Shown here: piece by piece, positions 21,800-32,034 of the stretch
Numbering within the stretch: the stretch's first letter is position 1
Layout: each line of letters opens with the position of its first letter
NCBI GenBank assembly: GCA_043228905.1
Contig: JBHGNT010000008.1
Location: 5,704,001-5,768,000, forward strand
Direction: 5' to 3'
DNA length: 64,000 nucleotides
From: Azolla caroliniana
Taxonomy: Eukaryota > Polypodiophyta
Made by a program: the position numbers and the translations under genes
Notes under the pieces: generated by a model
Databases searched by the model: none
What the model saw: only the letters and a program-made list of their open reading frames with translations
Told to the model about the DNA's origin: nothing

Positions 21800-22624
21800 T
21801 GACGAGAAATATGCGGAATAATCTCCGGCCACAACCGAAGCGTAGATCACTTGATGACAATCAAACACGGAAGAAATGGGAATGGAGGTAAGTACACAAA
21901 CAGAAAGAGAATACACAGGATGTTAACGTGGAAAACCCTGAGAGGGAAAAACCACAGAAGTCCACAGACTCCAAACTATCACTATGTCAAGGAGTACAAC
22001 AAGGAGCACGAAGGCAACGACCTCTTGCTCACATTCTTCGCCTGGAGGAGGTTACAACGGAGACATGTTCTGTATCACTCACTCTCTCTCTCTCTCTCTC
22101 AGTACAGTCGTTACACCAATTACCCTATACAAAGATAATAACAACAACTATAATATAACACATTGTTTGCCCTAGGTCACATTTATACTAATATGATATT
22201 AGGACTATTTACAGATATAGCCCCAATGGGCTCTCAGAAACATATCTACATATATGTCCCTTCATCCAGTGAGAGGTTCTCACCGGGCTTGCAACATCTG
22301 GTTCTCACCGGGTCTTCCTTGCCGGATACTCGTCATCCGGTTCTCATCGGGTCTTCCTTGCCGGGTACTTGTCATCCGGTTCTCACCAGGTCTTCCATGC
22401 CGGGTACTCGTCATCCGGTTCTCACCGGGTCTTCCTTTGTCGGGTACTCATCATCCGGTTCTCACCGGTCTGCATCATCCGGTTCTCATCGAGTCTTCCT
22501 TGCCGGGTACTCGTCATCCGGTTCTCACCGGGTCTTCCTATGCCGGGCACTCGTCATCTGGTTCTCACCGGGTCTTCCTATGCCGAGCCTTCGTATCCCA
22601 TCCGGAGGGACCGAGATCCTAACA
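21800..22624 (-). repeat. Copia G 5' LTR
   Basis: Same ends as the 3' LTR. It is 825 bp against 753 bp; much of the difference lies in the minisatellite (about 22270-22600), which has more copies here, so the arrays have changed length since insertion. Confidence 0.93.
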
Positions 22625-22629
22625 CACAA

Positions 22630-22780
22630 TGCTGACTCATCGAATTGGACATCTCAGCTTACTCGAACTTGTTTGGTCCGGGAGTAATAACACTTGTACC
22701 CCTTCTATTCATGCCAGTAGCCAAGCAGGATGCACTTCTCCAACTTTGGGTCCAGCTTCTTCCGCTTCTCAACCGGTACA
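22630..22780 (-). pseudogene. Copia F fragment downstream of integrase
   Basis: Minus-strand translation reads VPVEKRKKLDPKVEKCILLG, then YKCYYSRTKQV, the conserved segment following copia integrase. It joins 56569-56780 once B2 is removed, and the 17330 side once G is removed. Confidence 0.75.
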
Positions 22781-23203
22781 TGTCAAGAATAGTACTAGAA
22801 TAGAGAGAGAATTAGTACTAGAGAAGGGAAGTACTATTAGTATTAAGAGGACAGACTGCGTAAGACTCACGAGAGACTGACTGACAAACAGACAGACAAA
22901 GAGAGGATGATGATAACAGATGATATATTATGTGAAAAGTAAGTACAAAATAGCTATGAGGCTTAAGACTGGCATTGAACTAATTTGGTTCGAAATAATT
23001 CCTTGTGCCTCTTTTTATAGTGTTCTCAAGAATAGTCCTGAAGCTTCTAGAATGTTCCAAAGAAATCTGGAATATACAATAATTTTCTATAGTAAAACTT
23101 AAATGAAAATAATATCCTACGTATTACAATAGATAATGTAATGGGCAAGAGCTCGATCCATAGAACATAAGGTTATGGGTTCGAGTCTTGCCATATCATG
23201 ACA
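22781..23203 (-). repeat. B2 3' LTR
   Basis: TGTCAAGAATAG to ATATCATGACA in plus orientation, 423 bp, with all family landmarks. A GACTGACTGACAAACAGACAGAC segment replaces part of the GA tract seen in B1. Confidence 0.92.
23013..23058 (-). promoter_or_regulatory. Heat-shock element plus TATA box, B2 3' LTR
   Basis: Four intact alternating pentamers at 23039-23058; TATAAAA on the minus strand at 23013-23019. Confidence 0.68.
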
Positions 23204-25640
23204 CTATCCCCCCATTAAGATAACGAGTGTCACGAGTCGGTGCTGATTTTGGACCAGGTTTGTCCGGATACTTTCGGTGGAAATCAACAAGAAGATCCTG
23301 AGCATCGGCGACATGCTTGACAGGTTCCCCAGTACGTTCGCTCGTCGAGCCAATTGACCAAATAATAAAGTTTGTTGCGAAGAAACTTGGCATCGAGGAT
23401 GGCAACAACTTCATACTCCGGGCCAGTGTCCAACTCAAACGGGGGCGGCGGTGGTGTAACATGATCGGGAATAGTGTTGGCCTAATAAGGTTCGAGAAGA
23501 AAAGTATGGAAGACCGGATGTATCTGAAGGTGCGGAGCGTGACATCATTAATCTTGCCGATAATACAAAAAGGACCGAGTCGTCGATAATCCAATTTGTC
23601 GCATGGTCAAGTAGTCTTGATGTGACGACGTAAGAGCCATACTCGATCTCCAATGGCAAAAGAGGAGGGAAGTCGATGACGATCTGCATAAGTCTTAATC
23701 TTGCGTAGCCTCTCTAGATGATCCTCGGCACGAGGGTAGGTAGCTCCGGAGTGTCGATCACAAACCAGCGAGGATGCGAACCGGTATAAAGCGTAAAATG
23801 GCGAAACCCAAATAGAGGAGTGAATAGCGTTGTTATACGGAAACTCCACAAAGTGGAGAATATCACCCCAATCGTCCTGTTGATAACTCAGAAAACACCG
23901 AAGATATTTGTTCTAGCGTTTGATTTGTTCATTCCGCTTGCCCATCAGTTTGGGGATGATAGCCGAAGGAGAGGTTGCAAGAGACCTTGAGAATCTTGAA
24001 GAGATGCTTCCAAAATTTGGAGACGAATTGAGGTCCTCGGTTATTGATGATACTGTCTAGGAGGCCATGATGCTAAAATACGTCATGCATGAAAAGGGCT
24101 ACAGTTTCATCACTAGCAATGGCCTTAATACAAGGCACAAAATGTGCCATCTCAGTATATCGATCGACGATGGTTAAGATAGCATCGAAACCCTTTGAGA
24201 CTGGAAGATTTGTGATAAAATCAAGACAAATGAACTGCCACGTCTTACTTGGAATTGGTAAGGACCTTGAGAATCTTGAAGAGATGCTTCCAAAATTTGG
24301 AGACAAATTGAGGTCCTCGGTTACTGATGATACTGTCTAGGAGGCCATGATGCTAAAATACCTCATGCATGAAAAGGGCTACAGTTTCATCACTAGCAAT
24401 GGCCTTAATACAAGGCACAAAATGTGCCATCTCAGTATATCGATCGACGATGGTTAAGATAGCATCGAAACCCTTTGAGACTGGAAGATTTGTGATAAAA
24501 TCAAGACAAATGAACTGCCACGTCTTACTTGGAATTGGTAAGGACCTTGAGAATCTTGAAGAGATGCTTTCAAAATTTGGAGACAAATTGAGGTCCTCGG
24601 TTACTGATGATACTGTCTAGGAGGCCATGATGCTAAAATACCTCATGCATGAAAAGGGCTACAGTTTCATCACTAGCAATGGCCTTAATACAAGGCACAA
24701 AATGTGTCATCTCAGTATATCGATCGACGATGGTTAAGATAGCATCGAAACCCTTTGAGACTGGAAGATTTGTGATAAAATCAAGACAAATGAACTGCCA
24801 CGTCTTACTTGGAATTGGTAAGGACCTTGAGAATCTTGAAGAGATGCTTCCAAAATTTGGAGACAAATTGAGGTCCTCGGTTACTGATGATACTGTCTAG
24901 GAGGCCATGATGCTAAAATACCTCATGCATGAAAAGGGCTACAGTTTCATCACTAGCAATGGCCTTAATACAAGGCACAAAATGTGCCATCTCAGTATAT
25001 CGATCGACGATGGTTAAGATAGCATCAAAACCCTTTGAGACTAGAAGATCTGTGATAAAATCAAGACAAATGAACTGCCACGTCTTACTTGGAATTGGTA
25101 AGGATTCCAACAAGCCATATTGATGATGTCGTGGCATCTTTGCTCGTCAACAAGCATCACAGGTCCGAACATAGTCGTCGACAAAACGTCGCATATGGGG
25201 TTGCCAAAACGATCGTCGAACTAGATCCAACATCTTAGTACTATAGAAATGTCCCACGGTATGGGTGTCGTCACAATTTTGGACGATTTGAAGGCGACAG
25301 GAGAAATCGCGAACATACACGAGCTTTTTAAAGAATAATAAACCATCATGATATTCGAATTGTCGGTAGTCTATACCTGGTTGTTGAGACTGGGAACAAG
25401 ATACCTGAGAGGCATCAATTTGCGCTAGAATGGCTTGAGCGAAACTATCTATCTTCAAGTTGGCACGTATGGCATCGACAATCCAGGAATCCAGTGCAGT
25501 GTGAAAAATCCGCGTTGTGTGCAAACATGTTGGTCCCAAGATTACCGACTTTTAATTATCAAATGTTTGATCACCCGGACGAGGTGCAAGATATGAACGT
25601 CGCGATACTGCATGTACTTTTCATTGGTGCTTCCCTGGCC
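23204..25640 (-). pseudogene. B2 integrase and chromodomain with internal quadruplication
   Basis: Minus-strand remains of the B2 pol 3' half. The chromodomain region is at 23196-23594 in mixed frames (FFATNFIIW, then DAQDLLVDFHRKYPDKPGP). 23607-23849 carries FPYNNAIHSS and DRHRLPSSFAIGDRVWLLR. The catalytic core (DFITNLPVSKGFDAILTIVD, then HFVPCIKAIASDETVALF) is present four times between 23983 and 25102. The zinc-finger region follows at 25147-25539. A GGGGGGATAG polypurine tract abuts the LTR. No intact frame remains. Confidence 0.85.
23983..25102. repeat. Four tandem copies of a 280-bp integrase segment
   Basis: Units start GACCTTGAGAATCTTG at 23983, 24263, 24543 and 24823, exactly 280 bp apart, and differ at only a few bases. 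Each covers the middle of the integrase core. 280 is not a multiple of three, so each junction shifts the frame. B1 and B3 have the region once. Confidence 0.95.
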
Positions 25641-26197
25641 GATATGTGATTTTGAAGTCAAAATGCGTGAGTAATTGGGCCCACCGAGCTTGTCATCGAT
25701 TTAGTACACGAACGTTCTGGAAGTAAGCAAGATTTTTGTGATCACTGAAGACGATGACCTGATGAGGAGAGCCCTCTAAGACGTGTCATCATTGCACAAA
25801 CGAATCCACGATGACTAATAACTCCTTGTCATGTATCTCGTAGTTAATTTCTGTGTCATCAAATTTGCGTGAGTAGAAAGCCACATGATGTAACTTTTCT
25901 TTATCTCCTTGTTGTGAAAGGATGCTACCGAGGGCGAAATCCAATGCGTTGGCATCCCATGATGAATGGTTTGTTTGTATCCACATAAGCTAGAATAGGA
26001 GCTAATGTAAAGGCTTTCTTAAGATGCATAAAAGCCATGTCCGCTTCACTGGACCAAAGAAATGATTGTCCCTTCTTGGTAATTTGTCTGAGAGGTAAAA
26101 TAATCTTCGAGTAATCTTGTATAAACTTCCAGTAGAAGTTAGCAAAGCCTAGGAAACATTGCACATCTTGTAACGAACGTGGAGTTTGCCACTCTAG
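25641..26197 (-). pseudogene. B2 RNase H and RT connection
   Basis: Minus-strand frames at 25789-25986 (ALGSILSQQGDKEKL, then INYEIHDKELLVIVDSFVQ) and 25990-26192 (QDVQCFLGFANFYWKFIQD, then HLKKAFTLAPILA). It ends in the TCTAG duplication (26193-26197) of copia E and continues at 44284. Confidence 0.83.
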
Positions 26198-26783
26198 TGT
26201 TAGGAAATAGGTCCCTGCGGATGAGGAGTACCCGGCTACGGATGACCCGGTGAGAACCGGATGATGAGTGCCCGGCAAACGCCGGATGATGCAGATCCGG
26301 TGAAGAGTGATCACCGGATGAAGGGACATATTTGTAAATATGTTTCTGAGAGTCCATCGAGGCTATATTTGTAAATAGCCGAAAATTCATATTAGTATAA
26401 ATATGACTTAGGGCAAACACAGAACATAGGGGGGTGTTGTCATTCTTGTTGGCGCAAGATTAGAGCGCAATAGTGTACACAGAGAGAGAGAGAGAAAGAA
26501 ATGAAGAGGTCGTTGCCTCTGTTGTAACCGCCGCCTGTGGCGAAGATCGTGAGCACGAGGTCGTTGCCTCCGTGAGCTGACTGTTGTAATCTTTGCGATA
26601 TAGTGATAGTTCGCAGTCTGTGGGCTGCCGTGGTTTATTCCCTAGTTTGGGTTTTCTACATAAACATCATGTGTACTCTTTTCTCTCCTCTGTGTCGTGC
26701 ATTCATTATCCGTTTTTTCTTGTGTTTCGATTTTAGACTCGGTTGTGGCCGAGTGTGTCAGAAGGGAGCGTGCATTCCTGTCA
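26198..26783 (+). repeat. Copia E 5' LTR
   Basis: TGTTAGGAAATAGG to CATTCCTGTCA, 586 bp. It has a short GGATGA/CCCGGT minisatellite at 26217-26310, a TATAAATATGAC promoter region near 26396-26407, a GA tract and the AGACTCGGTTGTGGCC region near its end. Confidence 0.93.
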
Positions 26784-26786
26784 AAG

Positions 26787-26798
26787 TGGTATCAGAGC
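26787..26798 (+). other. Copia E primer-binding site
   Basis: TGGTATCAGAGC, three bases after the LTR, complementary to initiator tRNA-Met. Confidence 0.92.
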
Positions 26799-26814
26799 GA
26801 GGTTACACAGAAAA

Positions 26815-27258
26815 ATGGACGATTCATTGGGAGGCATGTTCAATCTCACCGGCTCCAACTATTCGGTGTGGAAGTCGAAGATGAGGGACATGCTCGTGGT
26901 TAAAGACCTTTGGCTGCCAGTTCAGTTCGGGGACAAGAGACCGCACAAAATCGACGCCACGATATGGGAGGTGATGCACATGAAGACAACGGCATACATA
27001 CGGTGCTTCATCGACATGAGCCTGTACAACAACTTCAATGAAGAGAGCAAGGCTCATGAGCTCTGGGAGAAGATCGGCATTATGTTTTAGAACAAAAATG
27101 TTGTCAATCAGGTTTCGGTATTTCGGAAGCGAGTAAGTCTCCGGTACCAAGATGGCTCCAGCATGGCGGAGCACATGAATGCCTTTCAGGGGCTGATTCA
27201 CCAGGCAACATCATTGGAAGTACCTCTCGCCGATGAGGTACTAGCGCTACTCCTACTC
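26815..27258 (+). pseudogene. Copia E gag, N-terminal part
   Basis: The start at 26815 lies 16 bases after the primer site (MDDSLGGMFNLTGSNYSVW). The frame reads through MRDMLVVKDLWLPVQFGDK and FIDMSLYNNFNEESKAH to a TAG at 27088-27090, where G has a Gln codon, and then on to DEVLALLLL. There the 27259-29193 insertion interrupts it. The frame resumes with GSLPDSWKTLVVTLGNAG at 29194. Product: copia capsid precursor, inactive. Confidence 0.88.
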
Positions 27259-27264
27259 CGAGGG

Positions 27265-28143
27265 TACTCGGTAGCTCAAGCTTTGAGATCTCATTGCCAT
27301 GGCATCGAGAACCTTGCATGGTAAGGATTATTTATAGGTGTCTTTCACTATATTGCATTTCTTAAGGTTGTTGAATCTATTCTTAACTCGATGAATTATT
27401 TTTTATAGGATCAAGACCAATGTAAATAGAGGGCCAACTTTTCGGTTCGTTAATGCCATTGAATACATAACGGTTGGCTACTTCGATGAAATTAAGAAAC
27501 AGAGAATCAAAGATCATTCTAATGAAGTGGGAGGTTCAAATCTGTTGGTATATCCAACAGTGACACGGAAATTGCGACATGTCACCACGACAAAACGGGG
27601 ACTTGTCAACCCATACCAAAAACCTCAACGACTTATGATGCGCTTGATCGAGATGTTTTCTGTCGAAGGAGACTGGATATTAGATCTCTTTTCTGGCACA
27701 GGTATTCCTCGAACTAGGGTAACGATCTTGAGATAACCAATCCCTTTTTTTTCGTTTGACAACTAAATCTTCTTGTTACTTACATCATAGGAACTACGTC
27801 TGCATGTGCATTGAAGCTGTTTAGAAATACAGTTGCATTGGAGAAGGACGAGGACCAAGTTATATTTATTAATATGCGGATTAAGGCTTTGTGGGAGTGC
27901 CCAGACCAGGATGAGGAGGTCGATGCAAAGAACCTCGCCAATACAGAAAAGTTTCAACCTGCTTCTCGAGAGCCTATTCCTCCGTTAGCCGGCGAACCGG
28001 GGGAGCTAATAGAGCTTGATGATGAGCTTATAGAAGATATTTTGTTGGCTCGGCTAACAGGGGAAACCAATGCACGTATAGCCGAAGACAGTTCTACACA
28101 AGATGATGAAGAAAATGACGTTGATGAATTGATTGCTATGTAA
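27265..28143 (+). pseudogene. DNA N6/N4-methyltransferase-like gene fragment, three exons
   Basis: Exons at 27265-27320, 27409-27701 and 27791-28143, joined by two GT-AG introns of 88 and 89 bp, keep one frame of about 233 residues. It includes FRFVNAIEYITVGYF, NPYQKPQRLMMRLIEMF and, spanning the second intron, DLFSGTGTTSACALKLF. The latter is motif I, the AdoMet-binding loop, preceded by a motif-X-like KPxxLMxRLIE. Motif X before motif I fits beta-class amino-methyltransferases. The catalytic DPPY-type motif IV would lie upstream and is absent, so no activity is expected. The end is acidic (DDELIEDILLARLTGE, then DDEENDVDELIAM). The stop at 28141 looks natural. The 5' part of the gene is missing. 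The donor gene is presumably nuclear. Confidence 0.8.
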
Positions 28144-29145
28144 TAGACTCTATGAAGAATATGACACTGACGATTTGTTAAGATTTCACATTATTAATAC
28201 AAATTTTGGGTTTTACCTAGTGGATTCTATTCTTTATAATCTTCTATATGTTTCAATTTTATTTTTATATACTTGATTAGTAGATTTATGACATTGGTTT
28301 CACCGCGTGCATAGCTGACTACCAAACTTATGGAGAAACATGAACTAGTTTAAATGGAGGCTGATTTTGGTCCAAGCTAACCTTAACAGAACATGGCCCT
28401 ATAATTGTTGCCATGACTGTCCATGTTGTTATTATGGATCTTTGTCTTCTATTATTAAAACTATTATGTTTCTATTCCATTGCTGCTTAGATTGTGTAGT
28501 GTGTTGATAATGGTTCCAGTTGCGTTATCGTTCGGAGTTTGATCTTGTGTGAATCACCTAAGCAATAGAGTAGATCAATTTTAAATACAGGTATGAAAGC
28601 CTAATAGGTTTGTTATTTCCACGACATTATCCTAAAGTTCACTGCCTTACATTGTCCACAATTATAAACATATGGTTTGATCCCATATGAACAAACTGAG
28701 GAATAGATTAGATCAACTTTAAATACAAGTATTGAATACTTTAATAAGTTAGTTGGAAGCAATCACTTATCCTAATGTGCACTATCCTACATTTTCCACA
28801 ATTACATACATGCACGTATGGGTCAAAGTATAAATTATATCTCATTTTATTAGTATGGATACAAGTACACCTGATATTTTTGTAAAACTTACCTAATTAA
28901 TATAAGTCTTTAAGTTAGTGTTTCCCTTGTCGCACAGTAGTGACATATTGAGCCATAGTTGAACTTTATTATGCCTACATTAACTTATCAACATGTCAAA
29001 ACTTGAATGATTTCTAATGATCTCCACTCGTAGATCTATCATGTATTTTTATATTTGCAAATTCTAATCAAGTTGAGGAACATGTGATACTAGTGCATCC
29101 AATTTTTGTAGAGAGGGTGTATTTGCTTCGTTTTAAGAAGATTCT
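28144..29145. other. AT-rich non-coding sequence after the methyltransferase fragment
   Basis: About 1 kb without a convincing frame. It probably holds the 3' untranslated and downstream region of the captured gene. Two related segments (28550-28680 and 28685-28810, with a GATCAA-type stretch and an ACATT-type CCACAATTA stretch) suggest an old local duplication. Confidence 0.5.
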
Positions 29146-29193
29146 ACAAGTGGAATGCGCAATCCTTCCACTTGTGAACGCGAACGTGTTCTC

Positions 29194-31562
29194 GGTTCCC
29201 TCCCGGATAGCTGGAAGACGTTGGTTGTCACTTTGGGCAACGCCGGGCCGGAAGGGAAATGGTTATCCCTAGCAAGAGTGAAGTCGAGCTTGCTAGATGA
29301 GGAGGCACGTCGGAAAGATAAGGATACGAGCTCCGACTCCAAAGCGCTCCTTACCGAATCGGAACGCGGAAGACATAGAAACCGTAGTCCCCAGAACCGG
29401 GAAAAGTCGGGGACACGGTCAAAGTCAAGGGGGAGGCCTACTTGCTTCTATTGCGGCAAGCCGGGACACTTCCACAAGAGTTGTCGGCATTTCCGGAAAG
29501 ACAAGGAAACTGACGGTACCGATTCGAAGCGGATACCAGACCGAAACGGTAGAGACCGGAGGGGAACGGACCGGAAGGAAATGACGGCAATCGCGGCAAG
29601 TGAAGAAGAGTTGATGCTCATCACCGAGGAGAGTGAGATAAACCTTGCCGGCGACGAGATGACCTGGGTAGTCGACTCCGGAGTGTCGTTCCACCTTACC
29701 CCGAACCGGAAATGCTTCTCATCCTACTCAGCCAGTGATCATGGCTGTGTCCGGATGGGGAATGAAGGTACATGCCGGATTGTCGGCATAGGAGACATGT
29801 GCTTGACAACACCAACCGGATGCAAGCTACTGCTGAAGGATGTCCGACACATTCCGGAGGTTCGACTGAACCTGATATCAACCGGTCGGCTAGATGATGA
29901 AGGCTACACGGGTAGCATCCGCAACGGTGTTATGAAGTTCAGCAAAGGGAGGCTGATTGTGGCTCAGGCCCGAAAGGTAAACACACTTTACCTGATGAAT
30001 GCCCGGTTGTGTTCAAAGGAAGTGAACGTGGCATCCGACACTACCGATGAGTTGTGGCACAAAAGGCTGTGTCACATGAGCGAGAAGGGGATGAAGAAGC
30101 TTGCAGACAACAACCTCATTCAAGTGAAGAACGTGCACTTGGAGAAGTGCACTGATTGTCTGGCCAGTAAGCAAAACCAGACCTCCTTCCGACCAAGGCC
30201 ACCGATGAGACGTAATGCACCACTGGAGTTGGTGCATACTGATGTGTGTCAAGTGGACACGAAGTCACATGCCGGATCGCAGTACTTCGTGAGTTCATAG
30301 ATGACCACAGCCAGAAGCTGTGGGCCACACCGTTCAAGACGAAGGATCAAGTGTTATCCGTCTTCAAAGAGCTCCACGCGAGAGTGGAAAGAGAAACCGG
30401 GCGGAAGCTGAAGGCGGTTCGAGGAGATAACGGAGATGAATACCGGGGGGCAGTTCGTGGAGTACTATCGCTCGAAGGGAATCCAGCTCGAATTTACCGT
30501 GCCGAAGACGCAAGAACTAAACGGGTTGGCCGAGAGGATGAACCGGACCATAATGGAGAGGGTCCAGAGTATGTTGGCGCATGCAAAACAACCCAAGAAG
30601 TTTTGGGCTGAGGCACTGTCGACAACGACATAGGTGATAAACAAATGACCATCAATACCCTTGGACGGAGACACGCCACAGAGAGTATGGACCGGTTAGG
30701 AAGTATCCTACCGGCATCTGAAGGTATTCGAGTGTCTTGCATATGTGCATGTAGCTAAGGACCAAAGAGTAAAACTAGATCCGAAGACCCGGCCATGCAT
30801 ATTCCTCAGTTACGGCGACGATGAGTTTGGCTACCGAGTGTGGGACCTGGTCGACAAGAAGGTATTCCGGAGTCGAGATATTATCTTCATGGAGGACAAG
30901 ACGCTCACCGATGGGGAGTCAGAGAAGAAAATAATGAACTCTGAGTCGACCGGTAAGGATCGATTCTACGAGGAGCAGACCCAACCGGCAAGAGACCGGT
31001 TAGCACTCGAGGAACCAGCCGGTTACGGTGAGGATACCGAACCGGCAGAAGAAGAAGTAGAGGAAGCTGAAACCGGAACCGGCCAAGACCCCGAATCGGA
31101 TTCGGATGAAGAGCAAATGGAGGGGCTGGTTACCGAAGCCCAAAGACGGAGATATCCTCTCAGAGAGAGAAGGGCCCCCCGGAGATTTCCGGATGTAGAG
31201 CATGTGCTGCTAACCGATGAGGGGGAGCCAGAAAGCTTCGTAGAGGCAAAGGATGACACCCACAGCCACAAATGGTTAAGTGCCATGCAATATGAGATGG
31301 ATTCCCTACATGAGAACCATACATATGAATTGGTGGAGTTGCCCAAAGGAAAGCGGGCACTCCGAAACAAGTGGGTGTACAAGTTGAAACCGGGAGATGC
31401 CGGCAACCCCCCGAGATACAAAGCCAGGATCGTGGTGAAGGGGTTCCAGCAAAAGAAGGGCATGGACTTCGACGAGATATTTGCCCCAGTAGTAAAGATG
31501 ACCTCCATCCGTATGGTGCTGAGTATAGCGGCAAGCATGGACCTCGAGCTAGAGCAGCTAGA
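29194..31562 (+). pseudogene. Copia E gag end, protease, integrase and RT start
   Basis: 29155-30300 is one long frame: gag C-terminus, CCHC knuckle CFYCGKPGHFHKSC (about 29440-29480), protease WVVDSGVSFHLTP (29668-29706, DSG present), GAG-pre-integrase (ELWHKRLCHMS, then CTDCLASKQNQTSF) and the integrase start PLELVHTDVCQVDTKSHAG. A small deletion near 30290 shifts the frame. Integrase continues at 30300-30700 (FKELHARVERETGRKLK, then LAERMNRTIMERVQSM). 30745-31562 encodes the post-integrase region, the acidic linker and the RT start (HENHTYELVELPKGKRALRN, then DEIFAPVVKMTSIR). It is cut at EQLD by gypsy A. Confidence 0.9.
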
Positions 31563-31981
31563 TGTTACCGGCCGGCAAGGAGTCCAAAATACGGAGTGAA
31601 GGAATTAATTAAGTATGGTTGTAAATAAGCATAGTATGGACGGACGGACTGGAAACGGTATGCCGTTCCAGATCCGGACGGATCCCGAATAGGTGCGATA
31701 GGCACCGTTTTGTACTACGGGCCGGAAACCTATTTAAAGGCCCGGACCCCATTGTAATCGCAGCGGATAATTAATAGAGCGTATGGTGTTTATACTTCTG
31801 TGTTGATTTCCGTTCTGTAATTACTGTTATATCTTACGCGTGTAATTAACAAAAGCGCTCTAATCGTGTAACCTACTTAAGTCGGTGTAATCGTTGAGTC
31901 ATAATCCTATGCCGTAATCACCCTTTGGTGAAGTGTCTCCGTGACACCTTGTGTTAGGCCTTGTCCGGTCAGAGAACAACA
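31563..31981 (+). repeat. Gypsy A 5' LTR
   Basis: Short LTR with a TATA-like CTATTTAAAGG near 31730-31740. It is followed by CAGTTTTGGCGACCACGA, where the primer site should be; the tRNA was not identified. Confidence 0.95.
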
Positions 31982-32034
31982 CAGTTTTGGCGACCACGAT
32001 TCCTGCTTTCTCGCAGCGAACGACGGCTTAATGG

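Larger units (their letters stand above)
17331..22624 (-). mobile_element. Copia G, complete structure, dead
   Basis: Minus-strand Ty1/copia element with LTRs at 17331-18083 and 21800-22624, a perfect CACAA duplication (17326-17330 and 22625-22629), an initiator tRNA-Met primer site, one gag-pol region and a polypurine tract GGAGTGAAGGGGGAAAT beside the 3' LTR. It is the same broad family as E but a different LTR subfamily. It inserted into copia F. A pol deletion of roughly 300 bp relative to E near 19830 and several stops make it non-autonomous. Confidence 0.93.
27259..29193. mobile_element. 1.9-kb insertion carrying a host-like gene fragment, class unknown
   Basis: This splits the E gag exactly between the codons for DEVLALLLL and GSLPDSW. 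CTC occurs at both edges (27256-27258 and 29191-29193), perhaps a 3-bp duplication. A CCGAG/CTCGG hairpin lies at the left edge (27258-27271) and a 10-bp-stem hairpin at 29146-29175 near the right edge. It contains three exons of a methyltransferase-like gene and about 1 kb of AT-rich non-coding DNA. I saw no clear terminal inverted repeats of a known transposon class. It may be a non-autonomous transposon with a captured gene, or repair filler. Confidence 0.7.

Noticed and set aside
27265-28143. Intact host methyltransferase gene
   Set aside because: The 5' half with the catalytic motif is missing and the fragment starts abruptly at the insertion edge inside a retrotransposon gag.
27259-29193. 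Helitron
   Set aside because: There is a hairpin near the right edge, but no 5' TC, no 3' CTRR and no insertion between A and T.
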